18,110 nucleotides of DNA from Candidatus Stramentimicrobium fermentans. Lineage in GTDB: Bacteria; Atribacterota; Phoenicimicrobiia; Phoenicimicrobiales; Stramentimicrobiaceae. Under the pieces are notes generated by a model. The model searched no databases. It saw nothing but the letters and a program-made list of their open reading frames with translations, and had not been told where the DNA came from. Of this stretch, positions 6,821-15,531 are shown piece by piece. Within the stretch, counting starts at the first letter, position 1; every line of letters starts with the position of its first letter. Where the stretch lies: the NCBI GenBank assembly GCA_012520575.1, contig JAAYOB010000043.1, positions 1-18,110 on the forward strand, given 5' to 3'. Both the position numbers and the translations under genes were made by a program.

Positions 6821-8035
6821 ATGGACAAAATCCGAAAGCGCTCCATTATCCATCTCGATCTAGATGCTTTTTTCGCCTCGGTAGAACAGCGGGCTAACCC
6901 CAAATATGCCGGAAAACCGCTTATTGTGGGCGGCATTTTCAATAAAAACGGGGAATTGTCCCGTCGTGGAGTGGTCTGTTCCGCCTCTTATGAGGCAAGA
7001 AAATGTGGGGTTCATTCTGCCATGCCTATCTGGGAAGCCCGGCAAAAATGCCCTAAGGCAATCTTTACCCCAGCTAGAATGGACCTTTATCGTACTGTTT
7101 CACAACAATTTTTCCATATATGCAGTTCTTATACTCCTTTTTTGGAGCCGGTGAGCATTGATGAGGTTTTTCTGGATGTTACCTCCTGTACTGCACTCTT
7201 TGGCACAGCTGAAGAGATTGCCTTAAAGATTAAAACCAAAGTAAAAGAAGAGCTGCATCTCCCCGTCTCAGCAGGGATTGCCTCTAACAAATTTCTGGCT
7301 AAGATTGCCACCAATTTAGGTAAGCCGGATGGGTTTTTTGTTCTTCCTGATGAACGGGTTGCAGAAATTTTAGCAGATTTACCGGTCGCCAAACTATGGG
7401 GAATTGGCGATAAAACCGAACAAAAACTGAACCGTGCCGGGATATTTAAGATAGGACAATTGGTAAGTATGCCTGATATGATACTGCAGTCCATCCTGGG
7501 AGAAAATGGGCCTAAGATAAAATTGCTGGCACAGGGCATTGACGATAGTCAGGTAGTATGTCCGGAAGAGGTAAAATCAATCAGTAGAGAGACGACTTTC
7601 TCGGAAAATATAACAGACCTGGAGCAACTATATAAGGTATTGTTAATACAGAGCCAAAAAATCGGCTATACCACACGTAAACAGGGCTATGCCGGCAAGA
7701 CTGTTACTCTAAAGGTGCGTTTTGCACCCTTTATAACCGTGCAAAAATCTATTACCTTGCCCAGAGCTACTAATCTGGATAATACCATTTACCAGACAGC
7801 CAAAGAACTCATGAATTCCATCAGTATCAGGCAACCGGGTATACGTCTTTTGGGTGTCAAGCTCTCCTCTCTGCAGCAGGACATCCAGCCCCGGCAGCTT
7901 AGCTTAATAGACAACCGGGATGGGGAAGAAAAATGGAAAAAGTTGACTTCTTCAGTCGATAAGATACAGGAAAAATATGGCTCTTCGGCCATAAAGCGCG
8001 CTGCTCTGTTAAGAAAAGAGAAGAAGACAGAATGA
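6821..8035 (+). CDS. dinB: DNA polymerase IV (Y-family translesion polymerase)
   Basis: A 404-residue error-prone polymerase that copies past lesions and mismatched termini. The palm holds HLDLDAFFASVEQ (Asp13) and SIDEVFLD (Asp114, Glu115), the metal-binding catalytic residues. SAGIASNKFLAKIATNLGKP and a helix-hairpin-helix thumb (LWGIGDKTEQKL) follow. A little-finger domain comes next, then the clamp-binding motif QLSLI at 359-363, which should tether it to the DnaN sliding clamp. The ATG at 6821 is preferred over an in-frame ATG at 6794. AAGGAAGG (6804-6811) sits at the right distance for it, and it gives a normal N-terminus. I see no SOS box in the 100 bp upstream, so expression probably depends on the lexA promoter. 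The stop codon lies 8 bp from the stop of the convergent sbcC. Confidence 0.95.
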   Translation: MDKIRKRSIIHLDLDAFFASVEQRANPKYAGKPLIVGGIFNKNGELSRRGVVCSASYEARKCGVHSAMPIWEARQKCPKAIFTPARMDLYRTVSQQFFHICSSYTPFLEPVSIDEVFLDVTSCTALFGTAEEIALKIKTKVKEELHLPVSAGIASNKFLAKIATNLGKPDGFFVLPDERVAEILADLPVAKLWGIGDKTEQKLNRAGIFKIGQLVSMPDMILQSILGENGPKIKLLAQGIDDSQVVCPEEVKSISRETTFSENITDLEQLYKVLLIQSQKIGYTTRKQGYAGKTVTLKVRFAPFITVQKSITLPRATNLDNTIYQTAKELMNSISIRQPGIRLLGVKLSSLQQDIQPRQLSLIDNRDGEEKWKKLTSSVDKIQEKYGSSAIKRAALLRKEKKTE

Positions 8036-8043
8036 CCGGAAAA

Positions 8044-10632
8044 TTATAAATGTACCATCTGAAATTGCGACCCTAAGACCGGGTCTTTCCAGACTTCAAT
8101 CCGTACCGGAAAGGCATCCTTTAACAGCGCCAGATGAGTTATGACCAAAATTTTGTCAAAATCATGCTGAATGGCATTGATGGCCTGAATCAATTTTTGC
8201 AATCCCTCTTCATCCTGTGTTCCAAAACCCTCATCGATCACTAAGGTTCGCAGACGTGCACCGGAACGTTGAGTTAATAATTTAGAGAGTGCCAGGCGTA
8301 TAGCAAAATCAATACGGAATGCCTCGCCACCACTGTAAAGCTCATATGGCCTATCTCCCATCTCATCCAGAATCTTAATATCCAGGGTCTCTCTCATCTC
8401 TCCGCTCTGTAGTTCCTTTAAGGACTCCAGACTGATAGTGATAGGTTCATCTGATAACTTAGCCAGAATAGTATTGGCTTCTTCTTCTAATTCAGGAATA
8501 GCATTTTCGATAATCATGGAAGGAATACCGTTTTTACCAAAGGCATTAGTTAATTTGCCATAAATATCTTTCTGATAGGAGAGCCGGCTAACCGTTTTTT
8601 CAATCTCCTTCTGTTCCTGCTCAAATTGCTCAATCTTATCCAGCTTTTCCTGTCCGGCTCCTATCTGTAGTAATAACTGATTCTGCTCTTTTTCTAATCC
8701 CTCTAAAAATTCTTTTTCTTTCGAAACTTCTTGTTTCACGTCAGAAATTCTTGCTATACTCTCCATTAATATTTCCTGGCTTTTTCTTAATTCGTTTATG
8801 CTCTTCTTTTTAATATCATGTTGCTTTGTAATTGCTGTCTTTTCATCATCCAATTTAAGTAATGACTTTTTAGCCTCTAATAATTTGTCTCTTTGTAGCG
8901 GAACTCCTCTTAAATTCCCTAACTCTCTATTAATATTGAGATATTTTTCATCATTATAGACATGTTTTTTTAGAACTGCTTCTATTTCCGACCATTTTTT
9001 CCTCTCAGACAAAGCAAACCGATCTTCTCTAATTTTAACTTGTAAGTTTGTTATGACGGGCTCTAGCTCTTTCATCTGAACATTTGCTTTTTTTACTTCC
9101 TGAGCCAGCAGGTAACAACTGTTGAGCTTATTCTGTACACCATCCTTCTGGACAAGTTCATCATATATTCTCTTGTACTCTTTTCGTAGAACATTTCTCT
9201 CCTGGTTTAATTGTTTAAGCTCATCATTTAATTTCCCGACTTCCTGTCTATTTTTAGCAATATCTTGTCTTAGGGTTATCATTATCTTTTCTTTTTTTGG
9301 TTCATCCAGTGGGGAAGAGCATAAAGGACAGGATTCTTGGGTACCTTTTTCCAGCAGAGAAATCTTCTCCTTATTATCGGTATTCTCTTCTTCTAATCTT
9401 TTTATCTGGTCATTCTTGCTTTCTATCTTTACCCCTAATGCGTTACCCTTTTCTTCGATACTTTCCTTCTTTTTCTGTAAATTATTGAAATTAGCTATTT
9501 GTAATTCTAATTTCTTTATTTCCGACTGCAGTAAGGTGAAAGAGTTCACTTTTTCGGTGAGCTCTTTTTGTTTTTCCTGTTTCTGCCCTAATTCCAATCG
9601 AAGCCGATTTTTAAAGTTTTCTATCCGATTTCCAATCTCCCTTTTTTCCTGTTCTAACTTGCGATACTGTTCCATCGACTGAAGCATCTCCTGGTTTTGC
9701 CGAGCTAATTGGAGATAAATGTCATAATCCGCTAATATCTTATTTTCCTGGGAGATAAACAGCTGACACTCTTTTATATTTTGCCCTATTCTTTCCTGTC
9801 TTTTCTTTAATTCTTGCAATTCTTTCTGTTCGGTAGCAAGTCGTGCGATTAATTCTTCTGCCTGCTGCTTATTAAAATGCAATTGGCTATATTCTTGCTC
9901 CAATTTTTGTAATTTTTCTTTCTTTTCCTGATAAAGTATTCGCTGTTTTTGTTCCTGTTCTTTTATTATCTTAATTTCTACCAACACTGTCTCTTTTTGA
10001 GCAACCTCTATTTGAGTCTGCTCTAGTCTGCTCTGATTGATATTGAGCTCTTTATCTAATTCTCGGAAATGGCGACGAGCTAATATGGAAAGCTCTTCGT
10101 AGCGTGAAAGGCCCAATACTTCAGACAAAATTTGTTTACGTTCTCTGGCGCTTTTCCTGGTAAATTCATCTACTCTGCCTTGCAAAATAAAGGCAGAGTT
10201 AATAAAGGTATCATAGTCCATCCTCAACAACCCATTAATCTTTTGCTGCGTCTGCCTCAGGGAAGGGGTGGATAGAGAAATAAACTCATTCTTCTCAGAA
10301 TCATAGACCATAAATTCTAATTCACTGATACCCCGGCTTTTGACTAAAGAAAACTTCCTGATAACCCGGTAGCGCTCTACCTCTAAATCAAAGACCAAAT
10401 CCACCCACATCTGCTTTTCTCCTACCTTCAACAGACCTCGGTCAGCTTTCCTCTCGGTTTGAGCTTTTCTTCCTTCACCCCATAATGCCCAGGTTAAAGC
10501 ATCGAGCAAGGCTGATTTCCCCTGCCCATTCCCTCCGGAAAGACAGGCAATATTAAACCGGGTAAAATCAAGTGCAGGAACATCTTTTCCATAACTTAAG
10601 AAGTTAGAAACTTGTAAGGTAACCGGAATCAT
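8044..10632 (-). CDS. sbcC: SbcC, ATPase subunit of the SbcCD nuclease (Rad50-like)
   Basis: An 862-residue SMC-like ATPase that partners SbcD to open hairpins and trim DNA ends. Walker A is GGNGQGKS at 33-40, and the Q-loop region is FILQGRVDEF (148-157). Long coiled coils rich in Glu, Lys and Gln occupy about 180-430 and 450-700. Between them is the zinc hook CPLC (Cys435, Cys438), which dimerises through Zn. The C-terminal head carries the signature LYSGGEAFRIDFAIRLALSK and Walker B LVIDEGFGTQD. The length is shorter than E. coli SbcC (about 1050) and close to archaeal Rad50. It overlaps sbcD by 4 bp (ATGA) with a GAGGGG ribosome binding site, indicating translational coupling. Its stop is 8 bp from that of dinB. 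Confidence 0.95.
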   Translation of the reverse strand: MIPVTLQVSNFLSYGKDVPALDFTRFNIACLSGGNGQGKSALLDALTWALWGEGRKAQTERKADRGLLKVGEKQMWVDLVFDLEVERYRVIRKFSLVKSRGISELEFMVYDSEKNEFISLSTPSLRQTQQKINGLLRMDYDTFINSAFILQGRVDEFTRKSARERKQILSEVLGLSRYEELSILARRHFRELDKELNINQSRLEQTQIEVAQKETVLVEIKIIKEQEQKQRILYQEKKEKLQKLEQEYSQLHFNKQQAEELIARLATEQKELQELKKRQERIGQNIKECQLFISQENKILADYDIYLQLARQNQEMLQSMEQYRKLEQEKREIGNRIENFKNRLRLELGQKQEKQKELTEKVNSFTLLQSEIKKLELQIANFNNLQKKKESIEEKGNALGVKIESKNDQIKRLEEENTDNKEKISLLEKGTQESCPLCSSPLDEPKKEKIMITLRQDIAKNRQEVGKLNDELKQLNQERNVLRKEYKRIYDELVQKDGVQNKLNSCYLLAQEVKKANVQMKELEPVITNLQVKIREDRFALSERKKWSEIEAVLKKHVYNDEKYLNINRELGNLRGVPLQRDKLLEAKKSLLKLDDEKTAITKQHDIKKKSINELRKSQEILMESIARISDVKQEVSKEKEFLEGLEKEQNQLLLQIGAGQEKLDKIEQFEQEQKEIEKTVSRLSYQKDIYGKLTNAFGKNGIPSMIIENAIPELEEEANTILAKLSDEPITISLESLKELQSGEMRETLDIKILDEMGDRPYELYSGGEAFRIDFAIRLALSKLLTQRSGARLRTLVIDEGFGTQDEEGLQKLIQAINAIQHDFDKILVITHLALLKDAFPVRIEVWKDPVLGSQFQMVHL

Positions 10633-11879
10633 ATCTCATCCCCTCCTGACGGTACCTCTTCCCGGAATAATTCCTGTTCCAGTTTTTTGGCATAAGAGAT
10701 TAGATCTTTATCCCAGTTCTGCCAGTTCTGTAAATCAATGTATTCTTTTAATGCGGTAAACAGATTCATCTCCTCGGATAAAGTACTTCTCTTAACAGGA
10801 GCTTTCCTAGTGGTATTTCTGCTGATGCCGGTCACTAAAAATGCCTCTTTGAGTGCTTCTCGGACCTTTTTAAAATCTATTTCTTGATTTGCTTCATCAG
10901 TTGCCTCATAACTAACACGCACTAATGCAGCTTTTAAATCATATTCTTCTATTTCTGCTATAAAATCCTTGGTTGGTTCAGCACTATCTTCGATTTTTAT
11001 ATTTAAGGTCAACATTTTCCGCACAGGAAGCGGAATAAATTCGTAGTCAACTCTACCCTTTTCATCTATACTTCCTATACAAAACCCCTTTTCATCTTTC
11101 TCCTCGCCAAAATTGATGCGGTCCATACTGCCGCAATATACTATGGGCAGTTTATGATCAGAATTCAAATTCTGATAGCGATGAATGTGCCCTAAAGCAA
11201 TGTAGTCAAAGGGAGAATCCTTTAAGAATTGTAAGGATAGGGAGGGGTCACTGCCCAATAAAGCATAGGTTTCTGAACCGGAGAAGACCGCCTCAGCTAC
11301 TGTTAAATGTCCGGCCAATATTTTAGGAATGTTTTCTTCTAACTGTTCGGTCAATTCAGTTATTCTTTTCATGAGCCGTAGCTGTATCTTTTTATTAACA
11401 GCATGTAAATCACTATCTCGATATTCTTCTTTTAGTAGATACTGGTTCTTAGTAGGCCAGGGAATTCCCACTACTTGAATATTTCCTTTCTTAGTGGGCA
11501 AAGTAAGAAGAGTGGGCTCAGTCACCACATAGATATTGGCAACATTGAGCGTTTGAAAGATGTCTAAAGAGCTGGCTCTACCGAAAGCTAAAGGATTGTC
11601 GTGATTGCCATTGATTAAAACAGTTGGAATACCCGCCTGGCTTAATCGGTAAAGTTGTTGGGCAAATTCTCGCTGATGGGTAGGATTGGGATTGTTATTC
11701 TTATAGGCATCACCGCAAAAGAGTGCAAAATCAACTTTTTCTTCCAAGCCAATATCTACTGCAGCAGTAAGTGTTTTGATAAAATCATTTAAGCGGGAAT
11801 GCAGTCCGGTCTGACTGTCAATATGTCCATAATTTTCTACACCTAAATGGATATCGGCAAAGTGCATAAATTTAATCAT
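10629..11879 (-). CDS. sbcD: SbcD, nuclease subunit of SbcCD (Mre11-like)
   Basis: A 416-residue Mn-dependent 3'-5' exonuclease/endonuclease. Metallophosphoesterase motifs appear in order: ADIHLG (Asp9, His11), CGDAYKN (Asp57), INGNHDNP (Asn92, His93), GHLT (His191) and GHIH (His231, His233). The C-terminal third is the capping and SbcC-binding region. I start it at the ATG at 11879 because that gives the normal [13 protein letters not shown] beginning. It overlaps the end of xth by 8 bp, with no strong ribosome binding site. A TTG at 11915 would add 12 residues unlike the family. Its stop overlaps the sbcC start. The tight packing points to one operon: deoC-xth-sbcD-sbcC. Confidence 0.93.
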   Translation of the reverse strand: MIKFMHFADIHLGVENYGHIDSQTGLHSRLNDFIKTLTAAVDIGLEEKVDFALFCGDAYKNNNPNPTHQREFAQQLYRLSQAGIPTVLINGNHDNPLAFGRASSLDIFQTLNVANIYVVTEPTLLTLPTKKGNIQVVGIPWPTKNQYLLKEEYRDSDLHAVNKKIQLRLMKRITELTEQLEENIPKILAGHLTVAEAVFSGSETYALLGSDPSLSLQFLKDSPFDYIALGHIHRYQNLNSDHKLPIVYCGSMDRINFGEEKDEKGFCIGSIDEKGRVDYEFIPLPVRKMLTLNIKIEDSAEPTKDFIAEIEEYDLKAALVRVSYEATDEANQEIDFKKVREALKEAFLVTGISRNTTRKAPVKRSTLSEEMNLFTALKEYIDLQNWQNWDKDLISYAKKLEQELFREEVPSGGDEI

Positions 11880-12660
11880 AGTGTGAACTTGTGCCTGACT
11901 CAAAAGAGAGGTCAATACCTACCGGACAATGGTCAGAGCCGGCAACTTCCGATTGAATAAAGGCGGATTTTAAATTATCTTTTAAATTTTCACTGATAAA
12001 GAAGTAGTCAATTCTCCAGCCGACATTGCGTTCTCTGGCTCTGGTCTTATAATCCCACCAGCTGTAATTATCCGGTTCTGAGTTAAAATATCGAAAAGTG
12101 TCGATAAAGCCCGCTTCAATTAAGCGGTCAATCCATTCTCGTTCGATAGGGAGAAAGCCGGAAGTTTTTTCATTTTCTTTTGCCCGAGCTAAATCAATCT
12201 CTTTGTGAGCAGTATTAACATCACCACAAATAATAACCCGTCTTCCTTCTTTCAGTAAACTGACTGCCATCTTTAAAAAAGTTTCGTAAAAATCGAGTTT
12301 ATACTGTAGTCTTTCCTGAGAGGCTTTACCATTGGGAAAATAGATATTGAATAAGACAAATTCGGGAAAATCTAACCGCATAAAACGCCCTTCGACGTCA
12401 AAGCGTGGTATCCCCATCGCATCTGAAAAACCAATTGGCTTTTGTTTGGTCCAAAGGGCTACCCCGCTATAGCCTTTTTTTTCAGCATGGCTAAAAAAAC
12501 TATAACAGTTCGGTCTGTTGATAAGCTCATCCGGGATCTGCTCTGGCTGCAATTTGGTCTCCTGAATACAATAAATATCCGCCGGCTGCCCCAGCCATAT
12601 GTTAAAATTCTTGTTATAAATGGCTCTTAGGCCATTTACATTCCACGACAAAAGCCTCAT
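11872..12660 (-). CDS. xth: Exodeoxyribonuclease III / AP endonuclease
   Basis: A 262-residue endonuclease/exonuclease/phosphatase-fold enzyme that incises abasic sites and removes 3'-blocking groups in base excision repair. The start [13 protein letters not shown] contains Asn7. IQETKL gives the metal ligand Glu34. Tyr107 lies in [15 protein letters not shown] gives Asp147 and Asn149. WRIDYFFIS and GSDHCPVG give the catalytic Asp243-His244 pair. I start it at the ATG at 12660, which matches the family N-terminus and lies 10 bp after the deoC stop with GAGAG upstream. An in-frame ATG at 12684 overlapping deoC, and a start further up, would add residues absent from the family. The gene overlaps sbcD by 8 bp. 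Confidence 0.94.
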   Translation of the reverse strand: MRLLSWNVNGLRAIYNKNFNIWLGQPADIYCIQETKLQPEQIPDELINRPNCYSFFSHAEKKGYSGVALWTKQKPIGFSDAMGIPRFDVEGRFMRLDFPEFVLFNIYFPNGKASQERLQYKLDFYETFLKMAVSLLKEGRRVIICGDVNTAHKEIDLARAKENEKTSGFLPIEREWIDRLIEAGFIDTFRYFNSEPDNYSWWDYKTRARERNVGWRIDYFFISENLKDNLKSAFIQSEVAGSDHCPVGIDLSFESGTSSHYD

Positions 12661-12670
12661 TTTAAAACTC

Positions 12671-13390
12671 TCATTTTTTATCATCGGGTAAATTAGCATA
12701 AGGACTTCCATTAACTATCTGCACTCCCTGACTGGCACCAATTCGGGTAGCACCTGCCTCGACCATCTTTACTGCAGTCTGGTAGTCTCTAATGCCGCCA
12801 GCAGCCTTAATTCCCAAGTACTCCCCTACCACACCTCGCATTAATTCTATATCAGCAGTGGTAGCACCTCCTTTATCAAAACCGGTGGAGGTTTTCACAA
12901 AATGTGCCCCGGCTTGCAACGCTAATTGACAGCCTACCATCTTTTCTTCGTCTGTTAAGAGGCAGTTTTCTAAAATCACTTTGCAGATTAATCCTGATGC
13001 TGATTTTACAACTACCTCTATATCTTTCCTGACCTTTTTATAATCTTTATCTTTTAAAGCGGAAACATTGATTACCATATCAATCTCCTGTGCTCCCTCT
13101 TTGATGGCCTCTTCTGTCTCATAGGCTTTCACCCTGGATAGGGTTACACCTAAGGGGAAACCAATCACAGTACAAATTTTAACATTTGAACCGCTTAAAA
13201 ATGATTTGGCTAAAGGGACAAAATATGGATTTATACATACTGAATAAAAATGGTAATGCAAAGCCTCCCGGCATAGTTTCTCGATCTGTACACCGGTCGC
13301 TTCAGGACGCAGTGCAGTGTGGTCGATTAATCTGGCAACATTTGTTTTAGCTAGTATCTGAGCAGTCTCAGTAGTAATTATTTCAGGCAT
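12671..13390 (-). CDS. deoC: Deoxyribose-phosphate aldolase
   Basis: A 239-residue class I aldolase that splits 2-deoxyribose-5-phosphate into glyceraldehyde-3-phosphate and acetaldehyde. This lets deoxynucleoside sugar enter glycolysis. The TIM-barrel motifs are all present: [12 protein letters not shown] (21-32), the IGFPLG loop (76-81), and Asp104 in EIDMVIN. Lys166 in HFVKTSTGF forms the Schiff base, and Lys195 in [10 protein letters not shown] assists proton relay. It is the first gene of the leftward repair operon, with xth starting 10 bp after its stop. The ATG at 13390 has a GGGG-type ribosome binding site at rather long spacing. No deoD, deoB, cdd or other deo genes are nearby, which is unlike the usual nucleoside-catabolic setting. 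Confidence 0.95.
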   Translation of the reverse strand: MPEIITTETAQILAKTNVARLIDHTALRPEATGVQIEKLCREALHYHFYSVCINPYFVPLAKSFLSGSNVKICTVIGFPLGVTLSRVKAYETEEAIKEGAQEIDMVINVSALKDKDYKKVRKDIEVVVKSASGLICKVILENCLLTDEEKMVGCQLALQAGAHFVKTSTGFDKGGATTADIELMRGVVGEYLGIKAAGGIRDYQTAVKMVEAGATRIGASQGVQIVNGSPYANLPDDKK

Positions 13391-13449
13391 GTTATTTTTT
13401 ACCCCATCTCTTCAAAATATTCATATTCTCATATTTTAAATTTAAAAAA

Positions 13450-14076
13450 TTATTTTGGTCTTAACTCAGCCGCTAGCGGCTTTGCCGACTCTTTATCTAT
13501 ATGTAGCTTTATCTTATAATTACTATAGGCGAAATTTTTCCTAATAACCTCTTTATTATTTCCAGAAAAGATGCTCTCCATTTTACACTTTCCTTTACAA
13601 TTACACCTTAACAACTTTCCATCTTCTGAATGGACCGCTATATGGAGAGTATAGGGAGAAACAAATTTGATTTTTTTTGTAATCATAGGCGTGCTGTATG
13701 CTACTAATCGATGAATAATTCTGTAAAACAGGTCTTCTCCGATTTTTTTTCTAAAGGCGGAAAAGGTAGAGTGTGCGGGGGTTCTGGTAAAGTGATGAAA
13801 TCCACATAAAACACAATACCTGGTATTATAGCGCAAAGCTTCAGCTAGTTGACGATTTGATTCTGCTTCGCCTAAATACAAGAGTAGCTGAGCTTTAAAA
13901 AGGGAGAGCGGGCTATAGATAAGACCTTTATTATCGGGGTAAAAGTCTTTGACTAAAGGGCTGATAAAAGACCACTCGATTGATTCAAAAATAAGCTTTA
14001 GTGGATCATTCTTTTTTATCTTTTGGTAGGCTTCATAAGTAGAAAATGACAATTGTTGTCTTTTCGATTTTTTCAT
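13450..14076 (-). pseudogene. Truncated, catalytically dead transposase (IS5/IS1182-like N-terminal region)
   Basis: A 208-residue open frame resembling the N-terminal DUF772 half of IS5/IS1182-type DDE transposases. Blocks include NKGLIYSPLSLFKAQLLLYLGE, SNRQLAEALRYN, LCGFHHFTRTPAHSTFSAFRKKIGED and a CNCKGKC cluster (Cys158, 160, 164). The frame stops after HIDKESAKPLAAELRPK, where full transposases (about 400-500 residues) continue into the catalytic core. The first catalytic Asp, expected in a DST-H-IAVHS type motif, is replaced by Tyr142 in PYTLHIAVHS. It cannot transpose. The frame is nevertheless intact, with no internal stop. No terminal inverted repeats or target duplication are evident. 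I take the ATG at 14076; a TTG at 14094 is possible. The ribosome binding site is weak. Confidence 0.75.
13468..13481. repeat. Perfect 14-bp GC-rich palindrome at the end of the transposase relic
   Basis: AGCCGCTAGCGGCT reads the same on both strands and is conspicuously GC-rich in an AT-rich setting. It falls in the last codons of the relic, encoding Pro-Leu-Ala-Ala. An adjacent CGGCAAAGCCG on the minus strand offers an alternative hairpin. No T-run follows directly, so it is not a typical terminator. Confidence 0.4.
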
Positions 14077-14163
14077 TAAGTCCAATTTCCACAAAATTTT
14101 CCCTATTGGATAGGTATTTAAAAGGGAATAATCTCTAAATTAAATAGTATTGTTCATATTTAT

Positions 14164-15531
14164 TTATAATCTTTTATATTTCTTTCTTAAAAAAGTTGGT
14201 ATATTCAGATTCTCTCTATCCCTATATTTTTTAGTCATACCTAAATCATCTTCTTCTACGGGCATATAGACATCGAGGGTTACTTCTTTTTCCGCTTCTG
14301 CTCCTTTTTTTGTTAGAATTGTTCTTTCGGTTAATCTATCTGAATTATAAGTGGGAATGCTTTCCTTTCTATTATCCTCTTGCTCCAGTTTTTCCTGATA
14401 TTCCGGTACAATGATATCCTTATCACGTTTAGTAGCAATAACGGTAACCATTATTTCGTCCTGCATATTCTCAGAAATGATGGCGCCGAAAACAACATTA
14501 GCCTCCCTGCCCGCTGCTTTTGAAATCAGGTCGACAATCTCATTTATCTCATAGAGACTCATATCGAGTCCCCCAGTTACACTTACCAAGATGGAGCTAG
14601 AACCCTTGATAGATACCTCGAGCAAGGGACTGGAAATAGCCGCCTCGGCTGCTGTAGCAGCTTTATTATTTCCCCGTCCTATTCCAATACCTACTAAGGC
14701 AAATCCAGCATCTTGAATTACTGCTTTCACGTCTGCCAAATCAAGGTTGATTAATCCCGGAGTAGTAATCAGATCAGCAATCGCCTGAACTGATTGCCGT
14801 AAGACCCGGTCGGTGATATCAAAGGCATCCCGAACCGAGGTATCCTTGCTAATCATAGTGAGTAAGCGGTCATTAGAAATAGTAATTAGTGCGTCAACCT
14901 GCTTTTTAAGATTTTCTATCCCCTGCTCCGCCTGTACCATTCTTTTTTTACCTTCAAAACTGAAGGGGCGTGTTACCACTCCGATAGTAAGTGCTCCTTC
15001 CCTTTTAGCTATTTCAGCTACCACCGGGGCAGCACCACTTCCGGTACCTCCACCCATACCGGCGGTTATAAAAACAATATCTGAACCTTCCAACGCCTTC
15101 GCGATTGCACTCCTATCCTCTTCGGCTGCTTTTTTACCAACTTCCGGGTCACCACCGGCACCCAACCCCTTGGTAGTTAATTTACCAATCTGCACTTTCT
15201 GGGTAGCTTGAGATAGAGAAAGTGTTTGTAGATCGGTATTAATGGCTACCATTTCTAAACCGTTAATCCGGTGGCTGGCTATCTCCTCAATAGCATTATT
15301 TCCACTGCCCCCAATGCCAATCACCTTGATGTTAACAAAGCTATCAACTTTTTTTTGAGCCGGCAAAGGCACCCTTTCTTTTATCCGGTCAAAGATTAGA
15401 CTGCTATCATCGGGTCTGGAATAAGGAGATGGATCTGGTTTTTTATCCAAACCTTGGGAAGTATCCCTGATTAATTCTTGTTTATAGTCTATTATCCTGG
15501 TAAATCCGCGCGCTAATTTTTTCTTTTTCAA
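14164..15531 (-). CDS. ftsZ: FtsZ, tubulin-like cell division GTPase, N-terminally extended
   Basis: A 455-residue FtsZ that polymerises into the cytokinetic ring. The GTPase core begins with IKVIGIGGSGNNA at 68. The tubulin signature GGGTGSG is at 160-166, and NDRLL (220-224) follows. The T7 synergy loop NLDLADV carries Asp264 and Asp267. After a charged linker the C-terminal conserved peptide NIPTFLRKK is at 443-451, so interaction with an anchor such as FtsA or ZipA-like proteins is expected. About 55 residues precede the point where E. coli FtsZ begins its core, and they are basic, then Pro/Ser/Asp-rich. The start is TTG at 15531 with AGAGGTGAT (15537-15545) just upstream. This places it inside the last 50 bp of parA, so translation is probably coupled. 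No ftsA or dcw gene is adjacent. Confidence 0.95.
   Translation of the reverse strand: MKKKKLARGFTRIIDYKQELIRDTSQGLDKKPDPSPYSRPDDSSLIFDRIKERVPLPAQKKVDSFVNIKVIGIGGSGNNAIEEIASHRINGLEMVAINTDLQTLSLSQATQKVQIGKLTTKGLGAGGDPEVGKKAAEEDRSAIAKALEGSDIVFITAGMGGGTGSGAAPVVAEIAKREGALTIGVVTRPFSFEGKKRMVQAEQGIENLKKQVDALITISNDRLLTMISKDTSVRDAFDITDRVLRQSVQAIADLITTPGLINLDLADVKAVIQDAGFALVGIGIGRGNNKAATAAEAAISSPLLEVSIKGSSSILVSVTGGLDMSLYEINEIVDLISKAAGREANVVFGAIISENMQDEIMVTVIATKRDKDIIVPEYQEKLEQEDNRKESIPTYNSDRLTERTILTKKGAEAEKEVTLDVYMPVEEDDLGMTKKYRDRENLNIPTFLRKKYKRL

Noticed and set aside
7129-7539. Minus-strand frame of 136 codons opposite dinB
   Set aside because: It is the antisense shadow of conserved DinB coding sequence, with no independent start signals.
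8069-8088. GACCC-loop-GGGTC followed by TTT, considered as a terminator for the lexA operon
   Set aside because: Only 5 bp of stem and three T, inside the sbcC coding end. Too weak to claim.
8732-8747. A near match to the ParB-binding parS consensus (first ten bases identical, 13 of 16 overall)
   Set aside because: It lies inside the sbcC coding sequence, the second half-site is degraded, and no parB is visible. A chance match cannot be excluded, so it is not annotated although a ParA gene is 7 kb away.
9122-9682. Plus-strand frame of 186 codons opposite sbcC
   Set aside because: It is a Ser/Phe/Leu-rich shadow produced by the Glu/Lys-rich coiled-coil codons of sbcC and has no ribosome binding site or domain.
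14100-14135. Inverted TTCCCT / AGGGAA near the start of the transposase relic, considered as an insertion-sequence end or ftsZ terminator
   Set aside because: The loop is about 18 nt, there is no clear T-run, and no matching repeat lies at the other side of the relic.
14813-15211. Plus-strand frame of 132 codons opposite ftsZ
   Set aside because: It is a low-complexity Ser/Pro/Ala antisense shadow of the FtsZ GTPase core.
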